Positions 43,801 through 55,665 of a stretch of 64,000 nt of DNA are shown piece by piece. The stretch lies in assembly GCA_963556145.1 (NCBI GenBank), contig OY744471.1, forward strand, positions 551,590-615,589, given 5' to 3'. The position numbers were made by a program, and so were the translations under genes. Origin of the DNA: Hygrocybe punicea. Its lineage: Eukaryota > Basidiomycota > Agaricomycetes > Agaricales > Hygrophoraceae. Under the pieces are notes generated by a model, which was given only the letters and a program-made list of their open reading frames with translations, did no database searches and was not told the DNA's origin. Positions within the stretch are counted from its first letter, which is position 1, and each line of letters opens with the position of its first letter.

Positions 43801-44772
43801 ATATCATTTTTTCACTACTACTGTAATATTATTTTGTCAATATGTATTTGTACTGCTCCCGCAAGTGTCAATTCACACACTTTTACACTCCCAGTTTAGA
43901 AAACCAAACCTTCAGGCTTTTGGAGGAGGGGCCAGTTAATTCAACAGAGTCAATTCAAGCAACTGTGGCACAGCAATCGCGTGAGCTCCTTCCTTCGCAA
44001 CTATACATAGTTAGCTGATGTGAAAATCACACAGTATTACAAGTTTGTGCTTGAGCAATGGCGTTGCTCATCTATAATCACAGTTTGCAGCTGCTTTGAG
44101 ACTCCATCACCCATTTAAAGAATTAACACCATTAAATGTCATTGCAGAAAATTGAAAACAAAAACAAAAACAAAGTTTTGGCCGTGACTAACCACTATCG
44201 TTATTGGTAATCTCAATGACGTTGGCCTCAAGCATCAAGGCATTCTCGTTCGGGCAGTAATGGTTCTTGAAGGCCTTTCATGTCATGATCAAGCCACAGG
44301 TGCACCTAGCAAACAAGGTGTGAAAGTCGGATTCCTTCAAACCTGGCCAAACTGGAGAATTGAGTTGCAATAATTGGAGTAATTCAGGTGATGTAGATGG
44401 AATATGATGACCACACACTGGTTTCCGGGATGAAGGAATGTCTACCAATATAGAATTATTCAGGTTGATGTCTGATTCAGTTCTTCAGCGTCTAGCTAAC
44501 TGACTTGGTATGTGAAAAATTCACCACTCAATACATCAGACTGTTGGAGATGATGCTGTGAGGATCCTCCATTTTGATTCGGTTCAGCATCATTACTGAC
44601 TGATTCAAGTTGTTCATATGCGAGCGGGCATGGTTCTCCAGGATCTGTATTGCGTCTGGAAATCAGTGATCATCACTTCAACAATGTTGAAATGCCAACC
44701 TCTCGACGGATAGGACTGCACCGGCACTCCAATCTTGCCATATAGGCATTCAATGTGAACTTCCACTCAAGG
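43801..44772. other. Stretch without a recognised gene
   Basis: AT-rich sequence downstream of the Spt5-like pseudogene. A run of AAAACAAAAACAAAAACAAA occurs near 44155. No coding frame of note. Confidence 0.4.
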
Positions 44773-44991
44773 TCAGTATTTCTTTCTTAATGTTGGAACC
44801 TGCTGAAACTCACCCATATATCCGCATCTACCATGTGCACAACAAGCAACATACTGTCCGGCAAGGCGACCAGTCCTGACCATCAAGATAGCTGCTTCTA
44901 TGAATTGGGACCGCCCTTGGGCTAAGACTCTGGTCACTGGGCAAATGCAGCATGGACTGTGGAACCAATGAGAAAGGCGGTGATTGGGCAA
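44773..44991 (-). pseudogene. Fragment of the Cys-rich multicopy protein
   Basis: The minus frame reads HSPCCICPVTRVLAQGR, then GRLAGQYVACCAHGRCGYMG. It aligns with PCCLCACT...GKYVAGCASHHCGYIG in the gene at 27755-28525, with the Cys and His spacing largely kept. Only this exon is recognisable; upstream and downstream are degraded. Confidence 0.5.
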
Positions 44992-45154
44992 CTCCGAGGG
45001 TGGGACTCGTTTGCCGTCTGTGTTTACTGGCCTATCAAGAATCAGCTTATGCGTTCTAACACATTAATAAAGCATCAGGACACACCATTTCCAAGCCTTC
45101 AGCCCTTAGCCCTTATTGTGATCGAATTGGAGGACAGCATTGGTTGAAGTACGG

Positions 45155-45887
45155 TGTAGATGCGGGTTCTTGGTGGCTTCAGAACTATATAAAGAAATAA
45201 ATAAAGATCCTAACCAGAGGGTGTCAGCGTAGAACTGACTGGATAATTCAGTGTCGGGGATAATAAGTGAAGTGAAAGTGAAATAAAAGTAAAGCCGCCG
45301 CATAAACTCGACTAGTAACGACAAATCCAGCGATGAACGGAGTGAAAACGGACTAATAACGATGAACCCGATGGTGAACGGACTGAAAACGAATGAACCC
45401 GACGATGCCGACAATGTCGGGTACGGCGGGTCAGGTCGGGTCGGGTCGGAAACGATGAACAAATATACGGGAACAATGATAAAGTCGACGAAGTGAACTA
45501 TAAAAAGCTAAGGAACTACGTGGACGAGCATTTGAAGGGATTAAAACAATTCTGACTATGAGGGAAACGGGGACTAATGGTATCTCTTTGTACGGTCGTC
45601 GGGGACCGTTTTTATAGTACAGGAAACAGTAATCTACTTTCGGACATGTCTACTTCGGCCGATGGTAAGCTACAAAGAAAGGTTGGAATGGGGATGTGGA
45701 AAGGGGGGTTGCAAAGCAACGAAGACAGGAAATGGAGGGGAAAACGAATATGCAAGGAAAAGATCTAGAAAGTCCTACATATCTCCGAAAGGACGATGGG
45801 ATGCATAAATAAAGTAAATCCGAAGTCGGGGATTGAGTCCGAAGAGATCCATCTCCTGGAATTGGAACTCCGAGGCGTTTGAGGCTG
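45155..45887. repeat. Dispersed 0.7-kb repeat, LTR-like, copy 1
   Basis: It starts TGTAGATGCGGGTTCTTGG and shares about 720 bp with 55666-56374 in the same orientation, including ACTATATAAAGAAATA, GGGTACGGCGGGTC and CGAGGCGTTTGAGGCTG. The TG start, a TATA-like word and the length suggest a solo LTR or LTR fragment, but I cannot define a matching CA end or a target duplication. Confidence 0.65.
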
Positions 45888-45914
45888 CCGGATTTGGTCT
45901 GAGAGCGGCTGTGA

Positions 45915-46005
45915 CGAAGCGGCATACGTCGGGTTATGTCGGTCACGTCGGGTCACGTCATGTCATGTCACGTCGGGTTGCGTCGGGTTACGTCGGGTTC
46001 GAATG
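45915..46005. repeat. ACGTCGGGT-type short tandem repeat
   Basis: Imperfect repeats of ACGTCGGGTT and TCACGTC/TCATGTC words fill this stretch, directly 3' of the LTR-like copy. Confidence 0.8.
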
Positions 46006-46409
46006 CGAGTTGGATAGAGGCATCGGGTTCGTCTGGATTCGTGATATATCGATGATATGGACTCAGAGGGACGTCGACCCTCTACAACAGATTTGATGGA
46101 GATAGATGCAACTACTGGTACTACTATGGATCAAAGGCATGAGTCACAGAGTATGGTGGGTCACCGCTACATACCAGCACCGTCAACTGATGGATTTATA
46201 CCCGTCCGATTCTCAGACTATGTCTGGTCCCATTTGGTCTAATCGAGTCAATACCAGTCATTCTGAGTCAGTGTTGAGTCAGAAGCCTTGGTGCCTGAGA
46301 GCTTTGCCATATATATTCAGTAAATTATGGCAGTATCGTCAACTCGCAAATCTTTTCCCTTTCGACTCTTCCTTCTTTTAAGTCTTCCTGGACTATCGAT
46401 TCAAATTGA

Positions 46410-47870
46410 ATGTCTGAGGAGGAGGACACCCAGGCCACAGCAAGCCGTAAAAGGGCGGGCGCCCTTACACTTGGGCCAAAAAAACGCCTGTAAGTGTTGA
46501 ATTTTCAAACCTTTTGGATTTGGAAACTTACTGCTCTTATCCTTTACAGCTGTCTTGCTAATCCATTAGTCCATCACAGCCGTCACTTTGGCCAGACCAT
46601 ACATGCATTATGCAGTGTTTCGGCCCTTCTCACCAACGGTCTATTACGAGTGGGAGAACTGGCGGAAGAGCCAGATGAAGCTTTTACTTACGAGTTTGTC
46701 TCTCCCACACTTCGATCATCCATCCCTAATTTAACCGCGCATAATTGTTCGTCGTCACAGGCAGAGAAGGGAGCACTGAGTTTTCGAGGCATTGTTGCAG
46801 ATGATCCCAGGTCTTGAGCAGCGTCTCATGAACGGTGACGGGGAAGATATGGGGAGTATAGCTGAAATGGTATGTCCAGTCAACAAGATCCTTCTGCCAC
46901 TGATCAAGGCTTTTGTCCTTAGATACAAAAGGGGGTGTCAAGCGCCCGCTCTGATGACACGAAAAGTCTCAAGGGTCCTATATTGGATTGGATAACACCT
47001 CGAGGCCAAACCCTCAGCCCACCACTTGGGCGCAATGTCAAGATGGATCGTGGTTTCCACCATGAACATACAGGAGCGCTGCTCTGCCCTGCAGGCTTGG
47101 ATTGGGCCAATGCTGAGTAAGTGGATCCAATCTATCCTTCAAGTTCATCCTTGCCTCACACTAATTTATACAGAGTTAAAGAGAAGCTGCAAAGTGGAGA
47201 GATGGTAGTCTCCAGTGACCAATGGCTAGTCTTCCTATATGCAGGTTACGATTATGATCCGGAGGACCCGTGGAAGGGCTTGTTCAGAAGTCCGATTCTC
47301 GTTTCAGTTCGTTGTATTTTATCCTCTGTTTTGTTGCTCTGTTATCTACCAACTCATTGCAGGCATATAAGCATGTATTCATGTCACCAAGTTCCGTTGA
47401 CAAGGAGAACAAGGCCACGCGATCTGGGAATGCACAAATCCATGGCATGACAGGTGTCACCCCAGCGTCACTCACTTACATAGCGACTCAGGTCTGTCTG
47501 GTCCCGCCTCTGTTTTTCTATCACCCGCTATATAATCTGCTCCAGACTCGGTTCGCCCTCAGCTCCTCCGCAGTTTTTTCACAGTCTGACATGGTAACAG
47601 ACTCTGAATGCTTCTACAGTAGCATTTTGGAACTTTTCGAGGATGTTGAAGAGAAGGAAGAGGTCAACGACCTCATGGTATGGTGGAATTGGTGAGTAGG
47701 TTGACAACTGCTCAGTGGGATCCAATGACAAGCCCATCCTCACAAGCCATATCTTTCCAAGTTATACCTCGGCTCAACAGCCGCTTGCAAAGAATAGCGC
47801 TCTTGCAAAGATCAAGGAGAAGAGGGCCCAGAGACAAGCAGCCACTGCGGTTGCAGCTCCAACTAAGTGA
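46410..47870 (+). pseudogene. DUF6698-like fungal protein, one nonsense codon
   Basis: The ATG at 46410 opens MSEEEDTQATASRKRAGALT and is spliced at 46489/46550 to VHHSRHFGQTIHALCSVSAL. Later segments follow through short introns: ALLQMIPGLEQRLM; ARSDDTKSLKGPILDWITPR; NVKMDRGFHHEHTGALLCPA; GYDYDPEDPWKGLFRS; AYKHVFMSPSSVDKENKATR; IHGMTGVTPASLTYIATQ; FYSSILELFEDVEEKEEV. The end is a basic tail at TGA 47868-47870. The GRNVKMDRGFHHxxTGALLCPA block is typical of a large, repeated agaric family that I recall as DUF6698 (function unknown, often beside transposons). A TGA at 46777-46779 falls in the predicted frame unless the splice acceptor differs. Confidence 0.7.
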
Positions 47871-48289
47871 TCACCTCAGTTAGCGGGATAGGGCATGGGG
47901 AACGTAATTTTTACTATTTGATTAGATTTGCAATGTAGTACCATATGTTGATAAGATTCCAAATGTAGCATACATCAGGAAATCCATCCCATTTGTTCAT
48001 CTATGGTGCCATTCAGATGACAGCTGTGAAGACGCTGAATTGCAGGAAGCTTCCGACACTATTCGTCCAAGCCGGCTGGTTCTTACCACGCAATACCTGC
48101 AACAGTAAGCCTTGTGCTAACTCATCCATATCTCTGGTTCAGGTGCAAACTGATCCCAACTGGCATTCTGACATATCTGGACAAGCAATGTCATACAGTT
48201 GTATCTGATCGAATTTGCCATTCTTACAACATCTGACAGCTTAATATGCTTCATATCAACGCTATCAAGCTTGTATTTTTTACCAATGC
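47871..48289. other. Short non-coding stretch
   Basis: Nothing recognisable between the DUF6698-like gene and the tandem repeat. Confidence 0.4.
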
Positions 48290-48895
48290 TATTTGATATT
48301 ATCTGGGTAGGTAACTGTCTTCAAATTCATGTCTTCCTTGTTGATCTGGGCAAGTACTGCCAGCCAGGTGGGACCCTATCACACCTGTCATACTTAATAT
48401 GCTGATCGCTACATGCGACTCTTGTATTACACTGTCATTTTGCTCCATCCGGTAGACTTTGCCATTTCTGCCAACTCTACTGTATTTTATAAATGCAGAT
48501 AGATATTCCTGTTTGATGTCCTTCTTGTTGATCTGGGCAAGTGCTGCCATTCAGGTAGATCCTATCACGCCTGCCATGCTTAATATGCCGACCACTGCCT
48601 GCCACTCTTATATTCTATTGTCATTTTGCTCCGTCCGGCAGACCTTGCCATTTCTGCAAACTCTACTGTCTTTTATAAATGCAGATATATATTTCGGTTT
48701 CATGTCCATCCAAGCAAGTATTGTAATTCAGACGTATCCTACCAGGTATCTAATTCTGCTAGGTATGATGAGAGCTACCAGACTTACATATTTGGCAAAT
48801 TTTGGCAAGTCTTGTACCGCATAGTCATTTCACTCATTCTGGCACACTTTGCAGTTTCTGCAAACTCAACTGTCCTATATCTTCCATTACCAGAC
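48290..48895. repeat. Degenerate tandem repeat, about 187-bp unit, three copies
   Basis: The words GTTGATCTGGGCAAGT (48340, 48527) and TGCCATTTCTGC or GCAGTTTCTGC (about 48460, 48647, 48851), together with TCATTTTGCTCCRTCCGG, recur at spacings of about 187 and then about 205 bp. Copy 3 is diverged. No gene. Confidence 0.8.
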
Positions 48896-49659
48896 AATGT
48901 ATAATAGTTATATATATTATTCAAATAATTTATCTGCTAATCATTTATAATCTCATGTCATTTCGTTCACGTTTTCCCAATGCAATTGCTCTCTTTCGAA
49001 CAGAGCCTCAGTGAGCAAGAAGCTTGGCTGGAGCTCTGCCAGTGTGCAGTGTTGCGGGGTCCTATCAACAAATGAAACTTTTCGACATCAAAATTCCGCA
49101 AACTTGTGAAAACCGTTGTAATGTGGAATTATTATCTTTGCCTCACCCTTGTGTGCTCTCCATTATTTCATGACTTTGAGCCCTTCCAACCTGAAATTTC
49201 AAGTTGTTTGAATGCTTGATTTTATTGGGACCCAAATTGGATCAGCTGCGGATTCCACTTATATTCAAGGGTTTGGTTATCATCAGCCTATTCTTGCATG
49301 AGTGTATATTGAAATTTTGCATTGCAATGCCTCTGGTTTCGAAACAAGCTCCATTTGCATTTGGGCTAATCCGCGGTAGGAAGGGTTATCCCTTAAGACC
49401 GTTAAGACCATAGACCTAACTAAGACCGTCTTAAGACCGAACGACCATTTCAAAACACGTGAGCTCATGTTCGAGCATGTAAGAAGCGCATAGTAACAAC
49501 TGTGTGCACGTAGTAATGACTGTGGTACGAAATAAAAGGAGTAAGGACCGTGGTATAAAATAAAATGAAGTGAGGCAGAAAGGAGTGTGGCATTATTAAT
49601 AATGTGAGAATGAAGCGAGAAAACAGCCGAAAAGATGAAGGGACTCAAAATTGTACTAT
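48896..49659. other. Stretch without a recognised gene
   Basis: A small cluster of TTAAGACCGT/CTTAAGACCG words occurs at 49390-49440. No protein-like frame. Confidence 0.4.
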
Positions 49660-51989
49660 TCAATCACTATTTCCATCACGAAGGCAGTCAATTTTCAGGT
49701 AGCGTGCACCATTGTATTTGATGATGAGTTCGGGTGGGGTAGACAAGGGCATTTCCAATTCGAAAAGTTTGAAAAGAACTTGTCCGTCAAGGAAGATGGT
49801 GCGATGGGTCAAGAGTGTCCCAAATGCCTCGTATTCCATAGAAAGATTGCCTCTGCTACTCCCTTTGATTATTACCTTTTTATAAACATTGCGAATGGCA
49901 GCCAGAAACTGTAACGGATGGAATGTAGTGCCGAATTCAAATATTCCTTGAGGTTGAGGCCAATCCGGAATGACATCTGACTTCATTACTTGTTTGAACT
50001 CATCTGAACAATAGCCCTTTTTGTGGTTCTCCGGAGAGCCTGTGGGCCCAGGGTACATGATAGTGTGACATCGAGAGCAGGTTGCAGCCCTATGCTGAAA
50101 ATCAGATCAACCTTATGAGTGTTTGGAATCTTGCTGGTATATCCACATACCACTTTCCCCGAATTCGTGTTTACATGTTCAGTCTTGACCAAAGGTACTG
50201 CTGCGCAGTGTTTCCTCCAAAACATTTCTGTCCTGCTCCTCTTGGCTAAGCGTTAAAGTACTGGTAAGCCTTTTGTTGATCAACGTAGATGGCTACTTAC
50301 ACATGAAGTCATTCTTCATAATCCAGTCCGAAATTTTTGGCTCGATCTCACTGAGCAGGTCGAGAAGGGCCCTCGGGTTCTTCTTGATTGTTGCGCAGTT
50401 TTTTGACAAGTTTAATGCCTCAAGACGAATGTTGTAATCGTTTGTGGCCATAACCCACTTTCGTGAGGTCATGTTGAAAGATGCCCACCCATTTTCGGCA
50501 CGCATGTCCATGAAGAGGTGGAACTCATCGCTGTCCTTGATAGTCATTGCCCGAGGGTCCGACTGCGTAGCAACTGAGAATAACCGTTCAGAACGGGTGA
50601 GTTTCTGTGAGTCAGGCAGTTCTAGTGGCAATCTAATTGCGGCCAATGATTGATCGGTCGTTTTAAGGGATGCAGTGCTAGGATTACAGCTTTTGGCAGG
50701 TGCTGTGGTGGGGGATACAGTGCTTGGGTGCTGGAATCTGAAGAACTTATCTAGACTGCTTATTCCCCCATTCGAAGGTTGGACCTGTGAAAAGCCGATA
50801 AATTTATCCTCAGGTGCTGCTCGACTGCTAAATGTGCTTACCTTCTGATTTGGATTAAATAGCGTGCGCAGTTTCTTGGGAATGATGTCCACTTGCGTGC
50901 TGGTTGCTGACACTTGAGCCAACTTTCATTTTGGAATGGGCTGGGGAGTTATGTTATTGGTACGATCCTGCGCTATTGTTTTGATTGACATCATTTGCAT
51001 TGTTGACTCGGACATGAGGCTTCCCATGCCAGTGGTTCCCTGGATCAAAGTGAGGTCCGGAACGTGATTCCCCGTATCTTCACCATCAATCGCTTCCTTA
51101 ATAGCAACATCTTCCTGGTGATTGAAAAACTCGGAATTGTCCTAAGTTAATAGTTGGTCAAGGTAAGTTAGATGTTTACTGATCGCCCTAGTGACGTACC
51201 TTTGTAGTGTGCCATTTCAATGCTTCTCCGAGTCTTTGGCGCTGGAAAATGATATCAAAAGAAATGAGGCCATTGAAAGGGTGATTGTGAGTAAAACGGT
51301 TACCTCAAGCTCGATTACACCCTCATCCAAAGGTATGTTATTGAAAACATCATACTTGTCTTCGATTTTGATCTCCAGCAGACCACTGAAGGTTTCCATG
51401 TATCTTGATTTCACGATTCCGAAGTTCTCGTTACTATTTACAGCTCGCAGCTCTGGAAGCAGGATAAGGTTCGTCGTCAAGATCTTCTCGCTCTTTAACA
51501 TCGAGTTCCAAATTGTTGCAACGTGGTGAACAAGGTGGTAGTGTTGCCGTAGTTCGGTTCCGAACCTAGCCGAACCCGGTTCAAACCCCGAACCGAACCC
51601 TAGGTTCAGTCTAAGTTCAGCCAAGTGCTGAACCGGACCGCAGGTTCAGTTCCGGGTTTCGAGGCCTGCCGGATTTCCTGAACGGCTCCAAACCGCGTCC
51701 AAACCGCGAACGCGGATATTTTTAAGGTATTTATTTCATTTATTTTTCGCATTCCTTTACTTACTTTTTCGTGTTAAACGGTATCATGTGACCGTTACAG
51801 GTAGCTTTCTTCACCAACACACAACAACGCAAGGCCAATGAACGCGACACAATGTCGCGTTCATGAACACAGGTACATATTTTACTTTCCTGAACTTTAC
51901 TAATGTTGCCTGCTACAGGAAGCTCGACCGCGACCGCAGTGTGGCCACACCCACGGCCGCGAGATGACCACCCAACGCCAACCCAATGC

Positions 51990-52520
51990 CAACGGACGCG
52001 CGACAGCTGCAACACCACCACCACCACCACCACCAGTGGCGGCAACAACAACGGCAACAACAACCACGACGGCCAGCAGCAGCAGCAGCAATGCCGGCAG
52101 CAGCAGCAGTGGCAACGGCAACGGCAACGGCAGCGGCAGCAGCAACGGCCACGACAGCAGCGGCAGCAGTGGCAGCAGCAACGGCGACGGCAGCAGGAGC
52201 AGCGCCGGCAGCGGCAGCAACGACGGCAGCAACGACGGCAGCAACAGCGGCAACAGCAGCAGCAGCAGCAGCAGCAACAGCGGCAGCGGCAACGGCGACA
52301 GCAGCAGCAGCAATGGCGACGGCAGCAGGAGCAGCGCCGGCAGCGGCAGCAACGACGGCAGCAACGACGGCAGCAACGACGGCAGCAGCAGTATCAGCAG
52401 CAACGGCGGCAACAGCAGCAGCAGCAGCAGCAGCAGCCGTGGCAGCAACACCACCACAACCATACCACCGCCCCGACGAGGACAACGGTTGGCAGCAGCA
52501 GCGCCGGCAATGCCACGCAG
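51990..52520. repeat. CAG/GGC-type trinucleotide low-complexity tract
   Basis: Runs of CAGCAGCAG, GGCAGC and AACGGC triplets give long Ser/Gly/Ala/Gln open frames on both strands, the longest reaching 423 codons by joining to neighbouring sequence. They are compositional artefacts, the mirror of the 31900-32480 tract. Confidence 0.9.
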
Positions 52521-52593
52521 GGACCACGGGACAAGACCCCCTGTCCCTCCACATCCCTTGGGGACACCGGAGGGCTCCCCCGCACCCATCTAC

Positions 52594-52643
52594 CTCGCGA
52601 AGTGCAGCGCCATATCTATTGATACGCGCCTGCCATTCGCGAG
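52594..52643. repeat. 50-bp symmetric motif, copy 2
   Basis: CTCGCG at 52594, centre TCTATTGA (one change from TCAATTGA), CGCGAG ending 52643. It is the family counterpart of copy 1 in opposite orientation. Confidence 0.82.
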
Positions 52644-54935
52644 GAGAACGGACGGGGTGAGCCCACCTCGGTCTGGGTTTCAGACCACGTCTGAACCCAG
52701 ACCGAACGCGAAGAGACGGTTCGATGCCGTCTGGGTCCGGGTTTGGCCATGCGCCAAACTGGACCCAAAGTTCAGTTCGCGGTTCCGCCAAAAAGGGTCG
52801 GAACCGGACCAAACTGAACTTCGGCAACACTACAAGGTGGACATGGTGTGAACCGAATGTTGACGAGATAAATGGCGCTGATTTCTTCTGAGAAGACCCA
52901 ATACGAATGTTCCTGTGATGTACGTGGTTGTGTGCCAATGCATTGAAGATTTCCAGACCACTTGTGAAGGAACGCTGAATTGAATTCCAGCCTTTATGTG
53001 AACCCTCAATGCGACTACCATCGGAGGAGATGTCTTGGCGTGTTCTGGCTAAACAACCTTTTTGTACGTGATGTAGTTGCTCGGCGTGTGTCTGCTTGTA
53101 ATGGTGTTTAGCAGCCCTCATTGGATCTGGGTAGTATGAACCTTCGAAGCTGCTGCTGACCAGACACCTCCGTGCACCGACCACTTTGTGAATGCAGCAC
53201 TCAAATAACTTTCTTGCTCATCCTTGCTTCGGTACACAGCACTGGCTCCATTTCCAGCTCATGTCTCCAGGATTGCGTCAGTGATATCTTTTGCTACAGC
53301 ACTCCGATTTGGGTTCTTAGCGCCATTTACAATCACGTGGAGGTACCTAGATGCCTAGGTAAGTACAATATTTTGGTCAGTTTAGGATTATTAAACTATT
53401 CATGGCGTCACTGTGTTCACGAGACACAGTAATTCCAATGAACGTTTAATATATCCTCAAATTTGTTGTTATTATCACACTCACCTCATCAAGAAATGAT
53501 AAACATCGAGGACAACATGAGTCTTGGGCATAGGTTTCAAGATTGCCTCCCGGACATGGCAACAGTTATCAATGACTACCATCTCAGAAGATGGTATACC
53601 AAGTTCTTCGCAGCGTCGCATGTATCCTTCAAGAATTTCTGTCATTTCATCTGCCGAGCAACTCTGACACATACGCTAACCACCTTCTTCAGAAATATCA
53701 AACCAAGATCAAGATATGACACACCCAACCAAGCATTTCGCTAATCTCATTTATCATGCTAAGCACACTGCCCTTCATAATCTTAGTTCGCTTTTTTTGC
53801 TTATCTATGATTGTGGCCTTTCCAGCAACTCGGAACGTGTTATCGAGAGACAAGCATGAACCTGAACAAAAAAGTAAGCTCTATTGCAAGTAATGGATTA
53901 TTTGTGAGCATTGGTTACCTGTGAGTGTTCGCATATACTCTTCTGACTCGGCCTGCCTTGTATGATCACTAAATCCAAGGAAAACATCAGTAATCAAGTC
54001 ATCTGTTATTGGATCATCGTCATATCCATCCACATCATTTGGAGTTGAGAATTTCATCAAGGAATTGCACATGAATGGTGATATACAATGGTCCCCAAAG
54101 TTCTGTAAGTACTCAAGTTCTCTTCGTTTGTACTCCAGGAGATGAAGCTCTATTACAGGTCTTTTCAGCTAGTTTTCATGAGACAAGGACCCTTCCACAT
54201 ATGCATTATGTTCTCAGCAAGTCCCATTGATGTTAACGATGGTCGAAGCTCAATAATTAGGTTAAAGAGGTCCTGTGTGACAGCACATCGTTTGGAAAGA
54301 TGGGGAATACCTCCTGGAAGTGGTGAGCTCAAATTGCCGCTTGACATATGTGATGGATTACTAACGTGGAATGGCCTGGTGCTCCCACTTTACCCAGAAA
54401 ATTGGATTGGTTGTTGCGAAGCAAAAAGTCCCCTCATCAGTGCCAGTGCTCCCCTTTACGTGTGAGTACTGATTTTCACACGTCTTGCAGATTAACTGAT
54501 ATCCGAGGGCAGTCTCTTCTTCATGAACTCCATGGACTCTACGGTGACCGGTTGTAGTCCATCCATCCCAGCGTGTATCCATAGCACCACACTGAGGGCA
54601 TTTGTCAAGATTGGCGTAGTAAAAGGGATGGACAATATTCAGTGATTTTAGGTAAGCGGTCTGCGCTTGAATTATTGGTGTGGTCTGATGCTTTTGAACA
54701 TGGAAGTATGATGGAGGGGTGAAATGAGGGCCAAGTAATGGTATATCCCTTGGTAGGCTTTTCGGTACATCTTTCTTGGAGTTTCCGTGGCATTTTGTTA
54801 GCTTATAGATGAAAGCGACATATTCCACAATATGTGCTTCCCATTCAAGCTGCGGCACAAAATTGGGTTGGTTCCTAGCCCCAGAACTATGGTGTTTGAC
54901 CCAGGATTTGACCCGAGCATCAACCTGTCCTGTGT

Positions 54936-55665
54936 AAGTAATTGTCCGAGACCTTACATTGTAGGGAAATAACTAACAGCCGCTTTCCATTTCACTTCAA
55001 ATTCTTTTTTTTCCTTGAGGGGGACAGCAGCAGAGTTTTTGATAATGGACATCACAACAGTTGGCTCAAACATCGACATGATGGTAGAAACAGAAGGTTT
55101 GCAACAGGTTTCAGATCACTCTTTCACAATCACATATTCAGGAAGTGGTGCCTGCAGAAATTAGACGTGAGCTGCCCTGAACTGGTAGGTAAATCTAATG
55201 TATTCAGTTTGTGAACATTGCTAGTGACTATTTCAATGTCATGTATGCTCTATATAAACTTAGAAAAGCTCGATCGGTCATATAGGGGTTATTTACACAC
55301 TTACTTCTTGCCATGGGTGTAAAGGGACTTTGAACTGTGCGTTCGACTGCCCAATCTGTTTCCGAATGTGACAAACCAATTTATCAATTATCAGATTCTT
55401 AAACCTGCCGCTCAAGAACGATCTCTCATTGAGATTGCCATTTTGGAGGGGTTCATAATGAACCGCCGAGGATTGCGATCCATTGTCATCAGCATAGATG
55501 CTAGGTATATACTTAATGTTTTATATGTGGGAGGCTTATGCAGCTTTGTAGTGTCTGGTTCTCTTGAGCTCAGTTTGCATTTCAAATCGGCCATGCTCAA
55601 GCCGGTCAAAATCCTGAACTTCACAGCCTCTTCTTCAAATTGACTCACCTTCTCAAAGTACCTGT
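54936..55665. other. Stretch without a confident gene
   Basis: A plus frame at 54942-55214 and a minus frame at 55648-55412 show weak coding character (the latter with SIYLASMLMTMDRNPRRFI). They may be outer exons of the mobile-element gene to the left, but no chain of splice sites could be fixed. Confidence 0.3.

Larger units (their letters stand above)
51539..52832. mobile_element. hAT-type element, 1,294 bp, TSD CAAGGTGG
   Basis: Direct repeats CAAGGTGG lie at 51531-51538 and 52833-52840. The termini are TAGTGTTGCCG (left) and CGGCAACACTA (right, continuing as GAACTTCGGCAACACTA). Subterminal GGTTC/GAACC and GGTCTGGGTT-type words repeat near both ends. The centre is a GCN tract. It belongs to the same family as 31632-32749 (opposite orientation). 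It interrupts the DUF6729-like gene; subtracting the element and one duplication joins the flanking codons in frame (VHLV-HHVATIW). Confidence 0.94.
49660..54935 (-). pseudogene. Large DUF6729-like mobile-element protein, split by a hAT insertion
   Basis: Conserved blocks run in order down the minus strand. A Zn-ribbon-like N-terminal domain comes first (CPQCGAMDTRWDGWTTTGHR, EEETALGYQLICKTCE; 54610-54480), then WVKWEHQAIPR and CAVTQDLFNLIIELRPSL (54400-54230). A catalytic-looking region follows (MVVIDNCCHVREAILKPMPK, VVLDVYHFLMR; 53585-53481), then CLARTRQDISSDGSRIEGSH with KGWNSIQRS (about 53060-52970). After the insertion, ATIWNSMLKSEKILTTNLI continues in frame (51520). Further exons lead to WASFNMTSRKWVMATNDYN (near 50440) and YPGPTGSPENHKKGYCSDE (50055-49995), ending about 49660. 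I recall such proteins as DUF6729-type and presume a transposase, but the mechanism is not established. Internal stops near 50930 and elsewhere show decay. Confidence 0.68.

Noticed and set aside
51900..53184. A 423-codon minus frame and 200-300-codon plus frames
   Set aside because: Only the first 120 or so codons of the minus frame belong to a real (mobile-element) exon; the rest reads through the hAT insertion and its triplet tract.
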